Of a stretch of DNA of 59,103 nt, positions 36,241-45,113 are shown in pieces. The DNA comes from Pseudomonas sp. LB-090624 (GTDB lineage Bacteria > Pseudomonadota > Gammaproteobacteria > Pseudomonadales > Pseudomonadaceae), in contig NZ_QJRL01000029.1 in assembly GCF_003205205.1 (NCBI RefSeq), forward strand, positions 1 to 59,103. The letters run 5' to 3'. Within the stretch, counting starts at the first letter, position 1. The number at the start of each line of letters is the position of its first letter. The notes below the pieces were generated by a model. The model saw only the letters and a program-made list of their open reading frames with translations. It was not told the origin of the DNA and ran no database searches. The position numbers and the translations under genes are program-made.

Positions 36241-36403
36241 CTGATGGGTGGAGCGGTTAAGCCGGTTTTGCCCCGAATTGAAGGCCAATCACAGGAAAAT
36301 CCCCCGACTGCGACCATACGTCATTGCCCCAAGCCCCCCCAGTGGGCGAAAATGGCCGCCTTTTTCGTGACACCACCTATTCAAGCCCCCCAGGAGATCA
36401 GCG

Positions 36404-38401
36404 ATGCCCAGCCGTCGTGAACGTGCCAACGCCATTCGTGCCCTCAGCATGGATGCCGTGCAAAAGGCCAACAGCGGCCACCCAGGTGCCCCCATGGGCA
36501 TGGCGGATATCGCCGAAGTGCTTTGGCGCGACTATCTGAAGCACAACCCGAGCAACCCGAGTTTCGCCGACCGTGACCGCTTCGTGCTGTCCAACGGCCA
36601 CGGTTCGATGCTGATCTACTCGCTGCTGCACCTGACCGGCTACGACCTGTCGATCGACGACCTCAAGGCCTTCCGCCAGCTGCACAGCCGCACCCCGGGC
36701 CACCCGGAGTACGGCTACACCCCAGGCGTCGAGACCACCACCGGCCCGCTGGGCCAGGGTATCGCCAACGCCGTGGGCTTCGCCCTGGCAGAAAAAGTGC
36801 TGGCAGCCCAGTTCAACCGTGACGGCCACAACATCGTCGACCACAACACCTACGTGTTCCTCGGCGACGGCTGCATGATGGAAGGTATCTCCCATGAAGT
36901 CGCCTCGCTGGCCGGCACCCTGGGCCTGAACAAGCTGATCGCCTTCTACGACGACAACGGCATCTCCATCGATGGCGAAGTGCACGGCTGGTTCACCGAC
37001 AACACCCCGGCGCGCTTCGAGGCCTACAACTGGCAGGTGATCCGCAACGTCGACGGCCACGATGCCGAAGAAATCAAGATGGCCATCGAGACCGCCCGCA
37101 AGAGCGATCGCCCGACCCTGATCTGCTGCAAGACCACCATCGGTTTCGGTTCGCCGAACAAGCAAGGCAAGGAAGACTGCCATGGCGCCCCGCTGGGCAA
37201 CGACGAAATTGCCCTGACCCGCCAGGCCCTGAACTGGAACCATGGCCCGTTCGAAATCCCGGCCGACATCTATGCCGAGTGGGATGCCAAGGCCGCCGGT
37301 GCCAAGGCTGAAGCCGAGTGGAACCAGCGCTTCGATGCCTACGCCAAGGCGTACCCGGAGCTGGCTGCCGAGTTCAAGCGCCGTGCCAGCGGCGAGCTGC
37401 CGGCCGACTTCAGCGCCAAGGCCCAGGCCTACATCAATGAAGTGGCTGCCAAAGGTGAAACCATCGCCAGCCGTAAGGCCAGCCAGAACGCCCTGAACGC
37501 CTTCGGCCCGCTGCTGCCCGAGTTCCTCGGCGGTTCGGCTGACCTGGCCGGTTCCAACCTGACCCTGTGGAAAGGTTGCAAAGGCGTCGAAGCCGATGAC
37601 GCCAGCGGCAACTACGTGTTCTACGGCGTGCGCGAGTTCGGCATGACCGCCATCATGAACGGCGTTGCCCTGCACGGTGGCCTGGTGCCTTACGGCGCGA
37701 CCTTCCTGATGTTCATGGAATACGCCCGCAACGCCGTGCGCATGTCGGCACTGATGAAGCAACGCGTGATCCACGTGTACACCCATGACTCCATCGGCCT
37801 GGGCGAAGATGGCCCGACGCACCAGCCGATCGAGCAGCTGACCAGCCTGCGCAGCACCCCGAACCTGGACACCTGGCGCCCGGCTGACGCGGTGGAATCC
37901 GCCGTGTCCTGGAAAAACGCCCTGGAGCGCAAGGACGGCCCATCGGCGCTGATCTTCTCGCGCCAGAACCTGCAGCATCAGGACCGCGATGCCCAGCAGA
38001 TCGCTGACATCAGCCGTGGCGGCTATGTGCTCAAGGACTGCGCAGGCGAGCCTGAGCTGATCCTGATTTCCACCGGCTCCGAAGTGGGCCTGGCGGTCCA
38101 GGCCTTCGACAAGCTGACCGAGCAAGGCCGCAAGGTACGCGTGGTTTCCATGCCGTGCACCAGCGTGTTCGACGCCCAGGACGCGGCCTACAAGCAGTCC
38201 GTGCTGCCGCTGGAAGTGGGTGCGCGTATCGCCATCGAAGCTGCCCACGCCGACTTCTGGTACAAGTACGTCGGCCTGGAAGGCCGTATCATCGGCATGA
38301 CCACCTACGGCGAGTCGGCGCCGGCTTCGGCACTGTTCGAAGAGTTCGGCTTCACCCTGGAGAACATCCTCGGTACTGCCGAAGAGCTGCTGGAAGACTG
38401 A
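36404..38401 (+). CDS. tktA: Transketolase
   Basis: A 665-residue thiamine-diphosphate enzyme that transfers two-carbon units between sugar phosphates, linking the pentose phosphate pathway to glycolysis. Visible features are NSGHPGAPMGMADIAEVLW, the ThDP/Mg motif LGDGCMMEGISHEVASLAG with DDNGISIDG, and in the second half THDSIGLGEDGPTHQPIEQL. A CAGGAG site precedes ATG 36404. It leads the tkt-epd-pgk-fba group, all on the plus strand. A REP-type hairpin separates it from epd. Confidence 0.96.
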   Translation: MPSRRERANAIRALSMDAVQKANSGHPGAPMGMADIAEVLWRDYLKHNPSNPSFADRDRFVLSNGHGSMLIYSLLHLTGYDLSIDDLKAFRQLHSRTPGHPEYGYTPGVETTTGPLGQGIANAVGFALAEKVLAAQFNRDGHNIVDHNTYVFLGDGCMMEGISHEVASLAGTLGLNKLIAFYDDNGISIDGEVHGWFTDNTPARFEAYNWQVIRNVDGHDAEEIKMAIETARKSDRPTLICCKTTIGFGSPNKQGKEDCHGAPLGNDEIALTRQALNWNHGPFEIPADIYAEWDAKAAGAKAEAEWNQRFDAYAKAYPELAAEFKRRASGELPADFSAKAQAYINEVAAKGETIASRKASQNALNAFGPLLPEFLGGSADLAGSNLTLWKGCKGVEADDASGNYVFYGVREFGMTAIMNGVALHGGLVPYGATFLMFMEYARNAVRMSALMKQRVIHVYTHDSIGLGEDGPTHQPIEQLTSLRSTPNLDTWRPADAVESAVSWKNALERKDGPSALIFSRQNLQHQDRDAQQIADISRGGYVLKDCAGEPELILISTGSEVGLAVQAFDKLTEQGRKVRVVSMPCTSVFDAQDAAYKQSVLPLEVGARIAIEAAHADFWYKYVGLEGRIIGMTTYGESAPASALFEEFGFTLENILGTAEELLED

Positions 38402-38410
38402 TGTAACAAA

Positions 38411-38432
38411 TGGAGGGCAGTGACGCCCTCCA
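38411..38432. terminator. Short hairpin after tktA
   Basis: TGGAGGGC and GCCCTCCA form an 8-bp stem with a 6-base loop, 10 bp past the tktA stop. No U-run follows, so termination strength is doubtful. Confidence 0.4.
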
Positions 38433-38459
38433 GGTCGTGCAAGGGGAGGGCTTTGCCCT

Positions 38460-38546
38460 CCATCGCGACGCAAGGCCGCTCCCACAGAAACGGTGCTGTC
38501 CTTCGGATGGCGCGGTCCCTGTGGGAGCGGCCTTGCGTCGCGATGG
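38460..38546. repeat. Paired REP-type elements between tktA and epd
   Basis: Positions 38460-38487 and 38519-38546 are perfect 28-base reverse complements with a 31-base loop. The arm (CTGTGGGAGCGGCCTTGCGTCGCGATGG) differs by only a few bases from the arms at 29928-30044. A small stem (GGGCCGCAACGCGGCCC, 38545-38561) follows. It lies within a run of same-strand genes and may modulate read-through or mRNA stability between tktA and epd. Confidence 0.85.
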
Positions 38547-38591
38547 GCCGCAACGCGGCCCCAAAGCCATCATGCGTTAGCGAGCCAACCA

Positions 38592-39653
38592 ATGCCTCAC
38601 CCGCGTCCCTACAAAGTTGCACTCAACGGTTATGGTCGTATCGGCCGCTGTGTCCTGCGCGCGCTGTTCGAGCGGGGGGCAAAGGCCGGTTTCGAGATCG
38701 TCGCGCTGAACGACCTGGCCGACCAGGCCAGCCTGGAATACCTGACACGCTTCGACTCCACCCACGGGCGTTTCCCCGGTGAGGTGAAGGTCGACGGTGA
38801 CTGTCTGCATATCAATGGCGACTGCGTGAAGGTAATGCGCAGTGCCACCCCCGAAGGCATCGACTGGGCCGCCCTGAATATCGACCTGGTGCTGGAGTGC
38901 TCCGGCGCCTACCACACCCGTGCCGATGGCCAGCGCTTCCTCGATGCCGGCGCGCCGCGGGTGCTGTTCTCGCAGCCGATGGCCAGCGAGGCCGACGTCG
39001 ATGCCACGGTGGTCTACGGCGTCAACCAGGCCTGCCTTACCGGCAGCGAGCGCCTGGTGTCCAACGCCTCGTGCACCACCAACTGCGGCGTGCCGCTGCT
39101 ACGGGTGCTGGACCAGGCGTTTGGTATCGAATACGTGCAGATCACCACCATCCACTCGGCAATGAACGACCAGCCGGTGATCGACGCCTACCACCATGAA
39201 GACCTGCGCCGCACGCGTTCTGCCTTCCAGTCGGTGATTCCTGTATCCACTGGTCTGGCGCGTGGCATCGAGCGACTGCTTCCGGAACTTGCCGGGCGAA
39301 TCCAGGCCAAAGCGGTACGCGTACCGACCGTCAACGTCTCGTGCCTGGACATTACCCTGCAGACCGCCCGCGATACCAGCGCGGCCGAGGTCAACCGGGT
39401 GCTGCGCGAGGCGGCGCTGGACGGGCCGCTGAAAGGCTTGCTGGCCTATACCGAGCTGCCGCATGCCAGCTGTGATTTCAACCATGACCCGCATTCGGCG
39501 ATCGTCGATGCCAGCCAGACCCGCGTTTCCGGCCCCCGGCTGGTGAACTTGCTGGCTTGGTTCGACAACGAATGGGGGTTCGCCAACCGTATGCTCGACG
39601 TTGCTGAACACTATCTGCACGTCGTTCAACCAACCCGCAACAAACAGCCCTGA
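38592..39653 (+). CDS. epd: Erythrose-4-phosphate dehydrogenase (GapA-like)
   Basis: A 353-residue NAD-dependent dehydrogenase of the GAPDH superfamily. It has the Rossmann start KVALNGYGRIGRCVLRAL, catalytic Cys in SNASCTTNCGVPLL, the conserved HSAMNDQPVIDAYHHEDLRR, and WFDNEWGFANRMLD. Position between tkt and pgk and the E4PDH-like substrate region support Epd, which supplies 4-phosphoerythronate for pyridoxal phosphate synthesis, over a glycolytic GAPDH. ATG 38592 gives the family N-terminus; its ribosome-binding site is weak. It is 12 bp before pgk. Confidence 0.9.
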   Translation: MPHPRPYKVALNGYGRIGRCVLRALFERGAKAGFEIVALNDLADQASLEYLTRFDSTHGRFPGEVKVDGDCLHINGDCVKVMRSATPEGIDWAALNIDLVLECSGAYHTRADGQRFLDAGAPRVLFSQPMASEADVDATVVYGVNQACLTGSERLVSNASCTTNCGVPLLRVLDQAFGIEYVQITTIHSAMNDQPVIDAYHHEDLRRTRSAFQSVIPVSTGLARGIERLLPELAGRIQAKAVRVPTVNVSCLDITLQTARDTSAAEVNRVLREAALDGPLKGLLAYTELPHASCDFNHDPHSAIVDASQTRVSGPRLVNLLAWFDNEWGFANRMLDVAEHYLHVVQPTRNKQP

Positions 39654-39665
39654 AGGACTGCATTC

Positions 39666-40829
39666 ATGACCGTGTTGAAGATGACCGACCTCGACCTGCA
39701 AGGTAAGCGCGTACTGATCCGCGAAGACCTCAACGTGCCTGTGAAGGACGGTGTGGTAGCCAGCGACGCGCGTATCCTGGCAGCGCTGCCGACCATCAAG
39801 CTCGCCCTCGAAAAGGGTGCGGCGGTAATGGTCTGCTCGCACCTGGGCCGCCCGACCGAAGGCGAATTCTCGGCCGAAAACAGCCTCAAGCCGGTTGCCG
39901 AGTACCTGAGCAAGGCGCTGGGCCGCGAAGTGCCGCTGGTTGCCGATTACCTCGACGGTGTCGAGCTGAAGGCCGGTGAACTGGTGCTGTTCGAGAACGT
40001 GCGCTTCAACAAGGGCGAGAAAAAGAACGCTGATGAGCTGGCGCAGAAGTATGCTGCCCTGTGTGACGTGTTCGTCATGGACGCCTTCGGCACCGCCCAC
40101 CGCGCCGAAGGTTCCACTCACGGTGTAGCCAAGTTTGCCAAAGTCGCTGCTGCAGGCCCGCTGCTGGCTGCCGAACTGGACGCCCTGGGCAAGGCCCTGA
40201 AGGCCCCGGCCAAGCCAATGGCCGCCATCGTTGCCGGTTCCAAGGTATCGACCAAACTGGACGTACTGAACAGCCTGAGCTCGGTCTGCGACCAGCTGAT
40301 CGTCGGTGGCGGCATTGCCAACACCTTCCTGGCCGCTGCTGGCCACCCGGTTGGCAAGTCCCTGTACGAGCCTGACCTGGTTGACACCGCCAAGGCCATC
40401 GCTGCCAAGGTCAGCGTACCGCTGCCAGTCGACGTGGTAGTTGCCAAGGAGTTCGCCGAGACCGCCGAAGCCACCGTCAAGGCCATCGCCGACGTTGCTG
40501 CCGACGACATGATCCTGGACATCGGCCCGCAGACCGCAGCCAACTTTGCCGAACTGCTGAAATCGTCGAAGACCATCCTGTGGAACGGCCCGGTCGGCGT
40601 GTTCGAGTTCGACCAGTTCGGCAATGGCACCAAGGTGCTGGCCAAGGCCATCGCCGACAGCGCCGCGTTCTCCATCGCCGGTGGTGGTGACACCCTGGCA
40701 GCGATCGACAAGTATGGCGTCAGCAAGGAAATCTCCTACATTTCTACCGGTGGCGGTGCCTTCCTCGAGTTCGTCGAAGGCAAGGTCCTGCCAGCCGTGG
40801 CAATCCTGGAAGAGCGGGCCAAGGCCTGA
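39666..40829 (+). CDS. pgk: Phosphoglycerate kinase
   Basis: A 387-residue glycolytic kinase that moves phosphate between 1,3-bisphosphoglycerate and ADP. Motifs are KRVLIREDLNVPVKDG, CSHLGRPTEGEF, VDAFGTAHRAEGST-type FVMDAFGTAHRAEG, GGGIANTFLAAAGHPVGKS, and the C-terminal nucleotide site IAGGGDTLAAIDKYG followed by STGGGAFLEFVEGK. Full length. It follows epd by 12 bp and is followed closely by a small lipoprotein gene. Confidence 0.97.
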   Translation: MTVLKMTDLDLQGKRVLIREDLNVPVKDGVVASDARILAALPTIKLALEKGAAVMVCSHLGRPTEGEFSAENSLKPVAEYLSKALGREVPLVADYLDGVELKAGELVLFENVRFNKGEKKNADELAQKYAALCDVFVMDAFGTAHRAEGSTHGVAKFAKVAAAGPLLAAELDALGKALKAPAKPMAAIVAGSKVSTKLDVLNSLSSVCDQLIVGGGIANTFLAAAGHPVGKSLYEPDLVDTAKAIAAKVSVPLPVDVVVAKEFAETAEATVKAIADVAADDMILDIGPQTAANFAELLKSSKTILWNGPVGVFEFDQFGNGTKVLAKAIADSAAFSIAGGGDTLAAIDKYGVSKEISYISTGGGAFLEFVEGKVLPAVAILEERAKA

Positions 40830-40861
40830 TGACCTCGGCGCTTGGCAAAGGGAGTGGCCTG

Positions 40862-41083
40862 ATGGTCAAGCAATTGCCTGTGATGATCGTGGCTGGCCTG
40901 CTGAGCGCTTGCTCCGGCAGCCCGTCTTCTAATGCCGATGACCCGGCGCAGCCGCCCAAGGGCGGTTGCTACCAGTCCGAATGGCAGGCCGAGACCGTAC
41001 CGGTGATCAGTAAGCGCGTGGGCCCGGAAGGCCTGGAAAAGTACGACGAAGACCACCAGCGCAAGGCGCCGGGTTGCCCTTGA
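40862..41083 (+). CDS. Small putative lipoprotein
   Basis: A 73-residue precursor with a short signal peptide and lipobox (VAGLLSACSGS). The mature part is polar, with two further cysteines (KGGCYQSEW and the C-terminal APGCP) that could pair. Function unknown. ATG 40862 has GGGAG at good spacing; a frame-extending ATG at 40829 overlaps the pgk stop but would spoil the signal peptide. It is conserved in position between pgk and fba in Pseudomonas, as I recall. Confidence 0.7.
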   Translation: MVKQLPVMIVAGLLSACSGSPSSNADDPAQPPKGGCYQSEWQAETVPVISKRVGPEGLEKYDEDHQRKAPGCP

Positions 41084-41198
41084 TCGGGTAACAGGCAACC
41101 TGAAGGTTGGTTTGTGGTCTTGAAGAAGGGCCGCTGTGCGGGCCTTTGTGGGCTTGTCCGCGAAGGGCTGCATAGCAGCCCCAAATCGAGGAGACTGA

Positions 41199-41528
41199 AT
41201 GAAAGCGCTTTTGGCCGTGACGGCCCTGGCGACACTGGCAGGATGCTCACTGCTGCAGCCGGCGCAACCCGCCCCGGCAGACAACTGGACCCGTTGGGTC
41301 TGTGACACCCAGGCCGAAGTGCTGTGGCGCTTCGCCGATACGCAACGTGACCAGGTCGACGTGCGCCTCGGCGGCGGTGACCAGGTCTACCGGCTCAAGG
41401 CCGAACCGGGTGCCTCGGGTACGCTGTACAGCGATGGCATGCTGGCCTTCCACACCAAGGGCGAAGAAGGCCTGGTGTACTGGGTGGCGACCAACGACCT
41501 GATTGGGCGGGGCTGCAAGGCACCGTGA
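41199..41528 (+). CDS. MliC/PliC-type lysozyme inhibitor lipoprotein
   Basis: A 109-residue lipoprotein with a lipobox (LATLAGCSLL). The mature domain matches the MliC fold: WVCDTQAEVLWRFADTQ, DQVYRLKAEPGASGTLYSDG and YSDGMLAFHTKGEE, with cysteines at both ends (WVCD and GRGCKAP). Members inhibit c-type lysozyme from the periplasm or outer membrane. GAGGAG precedes ATG 41199. It lies between pgk and fba and is probably transcribed with them. Confidence 0.85.
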   Translation: MKALLAVTALATLAGCSLLQPAQPAPADNWTRWVCDTQAEVLWRFADTQRDQVDVRLGGGDQVYRLKAEPGASGTLYSDGMLAFHTKGEEGLVYWVATNDLIGRGCKAP

Positions 41529-41628
41529 CTGGCCGGGCCGCAACGGTGGCCCACACTACTTGAACAGCAACCGCCCCTGCGGCAGGCTTGCACGAAACAA
41601 ACGACGCTTGTCGGGAGAGAGATACACA

Positions 41629-42693
41629 ATGGCACTCATTAGCATGCGCCAGATGCTGGACCACGCCGCCGAGTTCGGTTACGGCGTACCAGCTTTCAAC
41701 GTCAACAACCTCGAGCAGATGCGCGCCATCATGGAAGCGGCCGACAAGACCGACTCCCCGGTGATCGTCCAGGCTTCGGCCGGCGCCCGCAAATACGCTG
41801 GCGCGCCTTTCCTGCGCCACCTGATCCTGGCTGCCATCGAAGAATTCCCGCACATCCCGGTGTGCATGCACCAGGACCACGGTACCAGCCCTGATGTCTG
41901 CCAGCGCTCGATCCAGCTGGGCTTCAGCTCGGTGATGATGGACGGCTCGCTGGGTGAAGACGGCAAGACCCCGACCGACTACGAGTACAACGTTCGCGTT
42001 ACCCAGCAGACCGTTGCCATGGCCCACGCTTGCGGCGTATCGGTGGAGGGTGAGCTGGGTTGCCTGGGTTCGCTGGAAACTGGCATGGCCGGTGAAGAAG
42101 ACGGCATCGGCGCCGAAGGCGTGCTGGACCACAGCCAAATGCTGACCGACCCGGAAGAGGCTGCCGATTTCGTCAAGAAAACCCAGGTCGACGCCCTGGC
42201 GATCGCCATCGGTACCAGCCACGGTGCCTACAAGTTCACCAAGCCACCAACCGGTGACGTGCTGGCCATCGACCGCATCAAGGAAATCCACAAGCGCATC
42301 CCCAACACTCACCTGGTGATGCACGGTTCGTCTTCGGTACCGCAGGAGTGGCTGGCGATCATCAACCAGTACGGCGGCGACATCAAGGAAACCTACGGTG
42401 TGCCGGTCGAAGAGATCGTCGAAGGCATCAAGTACGGCGTGCGCAAGGTCAACATCGACACCGACCTGCGTCTGGCCTCCACCGGTGCCATGCGTCGCCT
42501 GATGGCGACCAACCCGAGCGAGTTCGACCCGCGCAAGTTCTTCGGTGAAACCGTCAAGGCCATGCGCGATGTGTGCATCGCCCGTTACGAAGCCTTCGGC
42601 ACTGCCGGCAATGCCTCGAAGATCAAGCCGATCTCCCTGGAAGGCATGTATCAGCGGTACCTGAAAGGTGAGCTGGCCGCCAAGGTCAACTGA
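41629..42693 (+). CDS. fba: Class II fructose-bisphosphate aldolase
   Basis: A 354-residue zinc-dependent aldolase that splits and forms fructose 1,6-bisphosphate. Signatures are PAFNVNNLEQMRAIMEAA, the zinc histidines in VCMHQDHGTSPDVC, DGSLGEDGKTPTDYEYN, AIGTSHGAYKFTKPPTGD, and LVMHGSSSVPQEW. Length and motifs fit the class II Calvin-type subgroup found in Pseudomonas. ATG 41629 follows a GGGAGAGAG site. An intrinsic terminator follows. Confidence 0.96.
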   Translation: MALISMRQMLDHAAEFGYGVPAFNVNNLEQMRAIMEAADKTDSPVIVQASAGARKYAGAPFLRHLILAAIEEFPHIPVCMHQDHGTSPDVCQRSIQLGFSSVMMDGSLGEDGKTPTDYEYNVRVTQQTVAMAHACGVSVEGELGCLGSLETGMAGEEDGIGAEGVLDHSQMLTDPEEAADFVKKTQVDALAIAIGTSHGAYKFTKPPTGDVLAIDRIKEIHKRIPNTHLVMHGSSSVPQEWLAIINQYGGDIKETYGVPVEEIVEGIKYGVRKVNIDTDLRLASTGAMRRLMATNPSEFDPRKFFGETVKAMRDVCIARYEAFGTAGNASKIKPISLEGMYQRYLKGELAAKVN

Positions 42694-42710
42694 TCCACTG
42701 GTGACACAAG

Positions 42711-42737
42711 AAACCCGCAGAAATGCGGGTTTTTTCA
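42711..42737 (+). terminator. Intrinsic terminator of fba
   Basis: AAACCCGCA and TGCGGGTTT form a 9-bp stem with loop GAAA, followed by a T-run. It ends the tkt-pgk-fba group. Confidence 0.92.
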
Positions 42738-42818
42738 TTTTCGGGCCAGGGCTGGCATCGGTGCAGGCTTTTGTGCAGGGGGCTTGAAGCATTCAGCACA
42801 TATTTTCGGCAGAACGAC

Positions 42819-42834
42819 CGTTAGTCGGCTAACG
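42819..42834. promoter_or_regulatory. Small palindrome in the leader of the GGDEF-EAL regulator
   Basis: CGTTAG-TCGG-CTAACG, a perfect 6-bp inverted repeat about 114 bp before the regulator gene. It is a candidate operator. The 42738-42947 spacer shows nothing else I can name. Confidence 0.35.
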
Positions 42835-42947
42835 TACAGTTCAGTCATTGATAGCGTTCTGATTGCATTGCGTGTTGCCCGCTCAGGTCTAGAGTATTGA
42901 ATGGATCCAACCGGATCTTGAAGTCGGTCACATAACAGAGAAGCAGC

Positions 42948-45074
42948 ATGGATGGCGCTCACGCTCAACCACTGCCACTGGATGGCAGCTCGGTTCTTCT
43001 GGTAGTTGACGACTACCCCGAGAACCTCATCAGCATGCGGGCCTTGTTGGCCCGGCAGGATTGGCAGGTGCTGACGGCAAGTTCGGGGATGGAAGCCCTG
43101 AGCGCGTTGCTCGAGCACGACGTCGACCTGGTCTTGCTCGACGTTCAGATGCCGGAGATGGACGGCTTTGAAGTCGCCCGGCTGATGCGCGGCAGTCAGC
43201 GTACCCGGCTGACACCGATCATTTTCCTCACCGCCAATGAACAGTCCGAAGCGGCCGTGCTCAAAGGCTACGCCAGCGGCGCCGTGGACTACATGTTCAA
43301 GCCGTTCGACCCGCAAATACTCAAGCCCAAGGTCCAGGCCCTGCTCGACCAGCAGCGCAACCGGCGAATGCTGCAGCGCCTGACTCGCGAGCTGGAGGCG
43401 GCCAGGGCGTTCAATGCGTCGATTCTGGAAAATGCCGCCGAAGGCATCCTGGTGCTGGATGCGCAGGGCATCATCAGCTTTGCCAACCCGGCCATCTCCC
43501 ATTTGCTGGCCGCATCGGTGCAACAGTTGCGGGGCGTCCACCTGCTCGACCTGGTGCAAATGGCCAATGCCAGCCTGTGGGATGAGTCGGAGTTCTACCA
43601 GGCTTATCTGGGACGGCAGATTTACCGCGTACACGATGCCCAACTGCGAACCCTTGGCGGCGAACTGGTGCCGGTTGCCTTGTCTTGCGCCCCGTTGCCG
43701 GCTGATCAGCAGGCCATGGTGGTGACGGTGCTGGACATGTCGGCAGTGCGCAACTTGCACCAGCAACTGGAGTACCAGGCAGTTACCGACCCGCTTACCG
43801 GGCTGCTCAACCGCCGTGGCTTCTACCAGGCGGCCGAAGGTGCGCTGCTGCGCAACGAGCGCTCGGACAAGGCGCAGGCGCTGATGTACATGGACCTGGA
43901 TGGCTTCAAGCGGATCAACGATTCACTGGGCCACGATGCGGGCGATCGGGTGCTGCTATGGGTCGCCGAGCAGCTCAAGGACTGCCTGGGCAGCGAGGCC
44001 TTGCTGGCGCGGATGGGCGGCGACGAATTCACCGCATTGTTCGACAGCCTGCCTTACCCCGAGCAGGCTGGGCGTTATGCCGAACGGTTGCTTGAACGCA
44101 TATCCATCAGCCATGAGGTAGAAGGGCTGGATGTGTGCCTTGGGGTTAGCATCGGCATCGCTACCTACCCGGATTGCGGCGCCAATGTCGAAGGCTTGCT
44201 GCGCGCGGCGGACGCGGCGATGTACGCCGCCAAGCAGGCCGGCCGGCAGCAGTATCGCTTCTACGACCAGGAGCTCAACGGCCGGGCGCGTTCGCGGCTG
44301 ATGCTTGAAGACAGTGTGCGCGCGGCCATCGAACAGCAGGACTTTACCCTGGTGTATCAGCCGCAGGTGGGTTTCAACGATGGGCGTCTGCGTGGCTTCG
44401 AGGCCTTGCTGCGCTGGCAGCACCCGAGTGTTGGCGATGTACCGCCGGGGTTGTTCATTCCGCTGCTGGAGGAGGCGCGGCTGATCAATCGCCTGGCCAG
44501 CTGGATTTATCGCCAAGGTGCCGCGCAGCGCCAGGCCTGGTACGACCGGTTCCCGCCGGACCTGGTGCTGGGTATCAGCCTGAGCCGCGCGCAGTTCGTC
44601 ATGCCTGGCCTGGTCGACGAACTGCAACGGGTTATCCAGCTCTACCAGCTGGAGCCTTCGCAGCTTGAAGTGGAAGTGGCGGAAACCTCGCTGATGTACA
44701 ACATCGATGCTGCCGTGAAACAGATACACCGCTTGCGCGAGCTGGGGGTGCGGGTAGCCCTGGACGATTTCGGCGCGGGCGACTGCTCGTTGCGCATGCT
44801 CCGCGACCTGCCGATCGACACCTTGAAGCTCGACCGCCACCTGGTAGCGCGCCTGCCCGATTCGGCAGTGGATACTGCGCTGGTGCGCAGTGTCATAGGG
44901 CTCTGTGCCGACTACTGCATCACAGTGATTGCCGAAGGTGTGGAAACCCCGGCCCAGGCAGCCTGGCTGAGGGCCAATGGTTGCGAATATGTACAGGGCT
45001 TCCTGGTGGCATACCCGATGACGGCAGCGGATGCCAGCGGCTTTCCGGCAATTTTCTCCTGGCCGGGGCCCTGA
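42948..45074 (+). CDS. Response regulator with PAS, GGDEF and EAL domains
   Basis: A 708-residue c-di-GMP signalling protein. An N-terminal receiver has phospho-Asp65 (LLDVQMPEMDG) and a Lys in YMFKPFD. A PAS-like segment (about 150-270) follows. The GGDEF domain has intact GGDEF (357-361) but no RxxD inhibitory site at the usual spot. The EAL domain has EALLRW (485-490), DDFGAGDCSLRML and EGVETPAQA. However, the Mg-binding Asn of the canonical VNLS motif is Ser here (LGISLSRAQF), so phosphodiesterase activity may be weak. No histidine kinase gene is adjacent. The start has GAGAAG upstream. Confidence 0.92.
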   Translation: MDGAHAQPLPLDGSSVLLVVDDYPENLISMRALLARQDWQVLTASSGMEALSALLEHDVDLVLLDVQMPEMDGFEVARLMRGSQRTRLTPIIFLTANEQSEAAVLKGYASGAVDYMFKPFDPQILKPKVQALLDQQRNRRMLQRLTRELEAARAFNASILENAAEGILVLDAQGIISFANPAISHLLAASVQQLRGVHLLDLVQMANASLWDESEFYQAYLGRQIYRVHDAQLRTLGGELVPVALSCAPLPADQQAMVVTVLDMSAVRNLHQQLEYQAVTDPLTGLLNRRGFYQAAEGALLRNERSDKAQALMYMDLDGFKRINDSLGHDAGDRVLLWVAEQLKDCLGSEALLARMGGDEFTALFDSLPYPEQAGRYAERLLERISISHEVEGLDVCLGVSIGIATYPDCGANVEGLLRAADAAMYAAKQAGRQQYRFYDQELNGRARSRLMLEDSVRAAIEQQDFTLVYQPQVGFNDGRLRGFEALLRWQHPSVGDVPPGLFIPLLEEARLINRLASWIYRQGAAQRQAWYDRFPPDLVLGISLSRAQFVMPGLVDELQRVIQLYQLEPSQLEVEVAETSLMYNIDAAVKQIHRLRELGVRVALDDFGAGDCSLRMLRDLPIDTLKLDRHLVARLPDSAVDTALVRSVIGLCADYCITVIAEGVETPAQAAWLRANGCEYVQGFLVAYPMTAADASGFPAIFSWPGP

Positions 45075-45113
45075 TTGGCTAGAATCGGCATTCGTTACGC
45101 CGAAAGCAGCGCC

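Noticed and set aside
36398..38485. A 695-codon open frame antisense to transketolase
   Set aside because: The sense frame encodes an unmistakable transketolase. In GC-rich Pseudomonas DNA, strong third-position GC bias keeps antisense frames open. The antisense protein shows no recognisable motifs.
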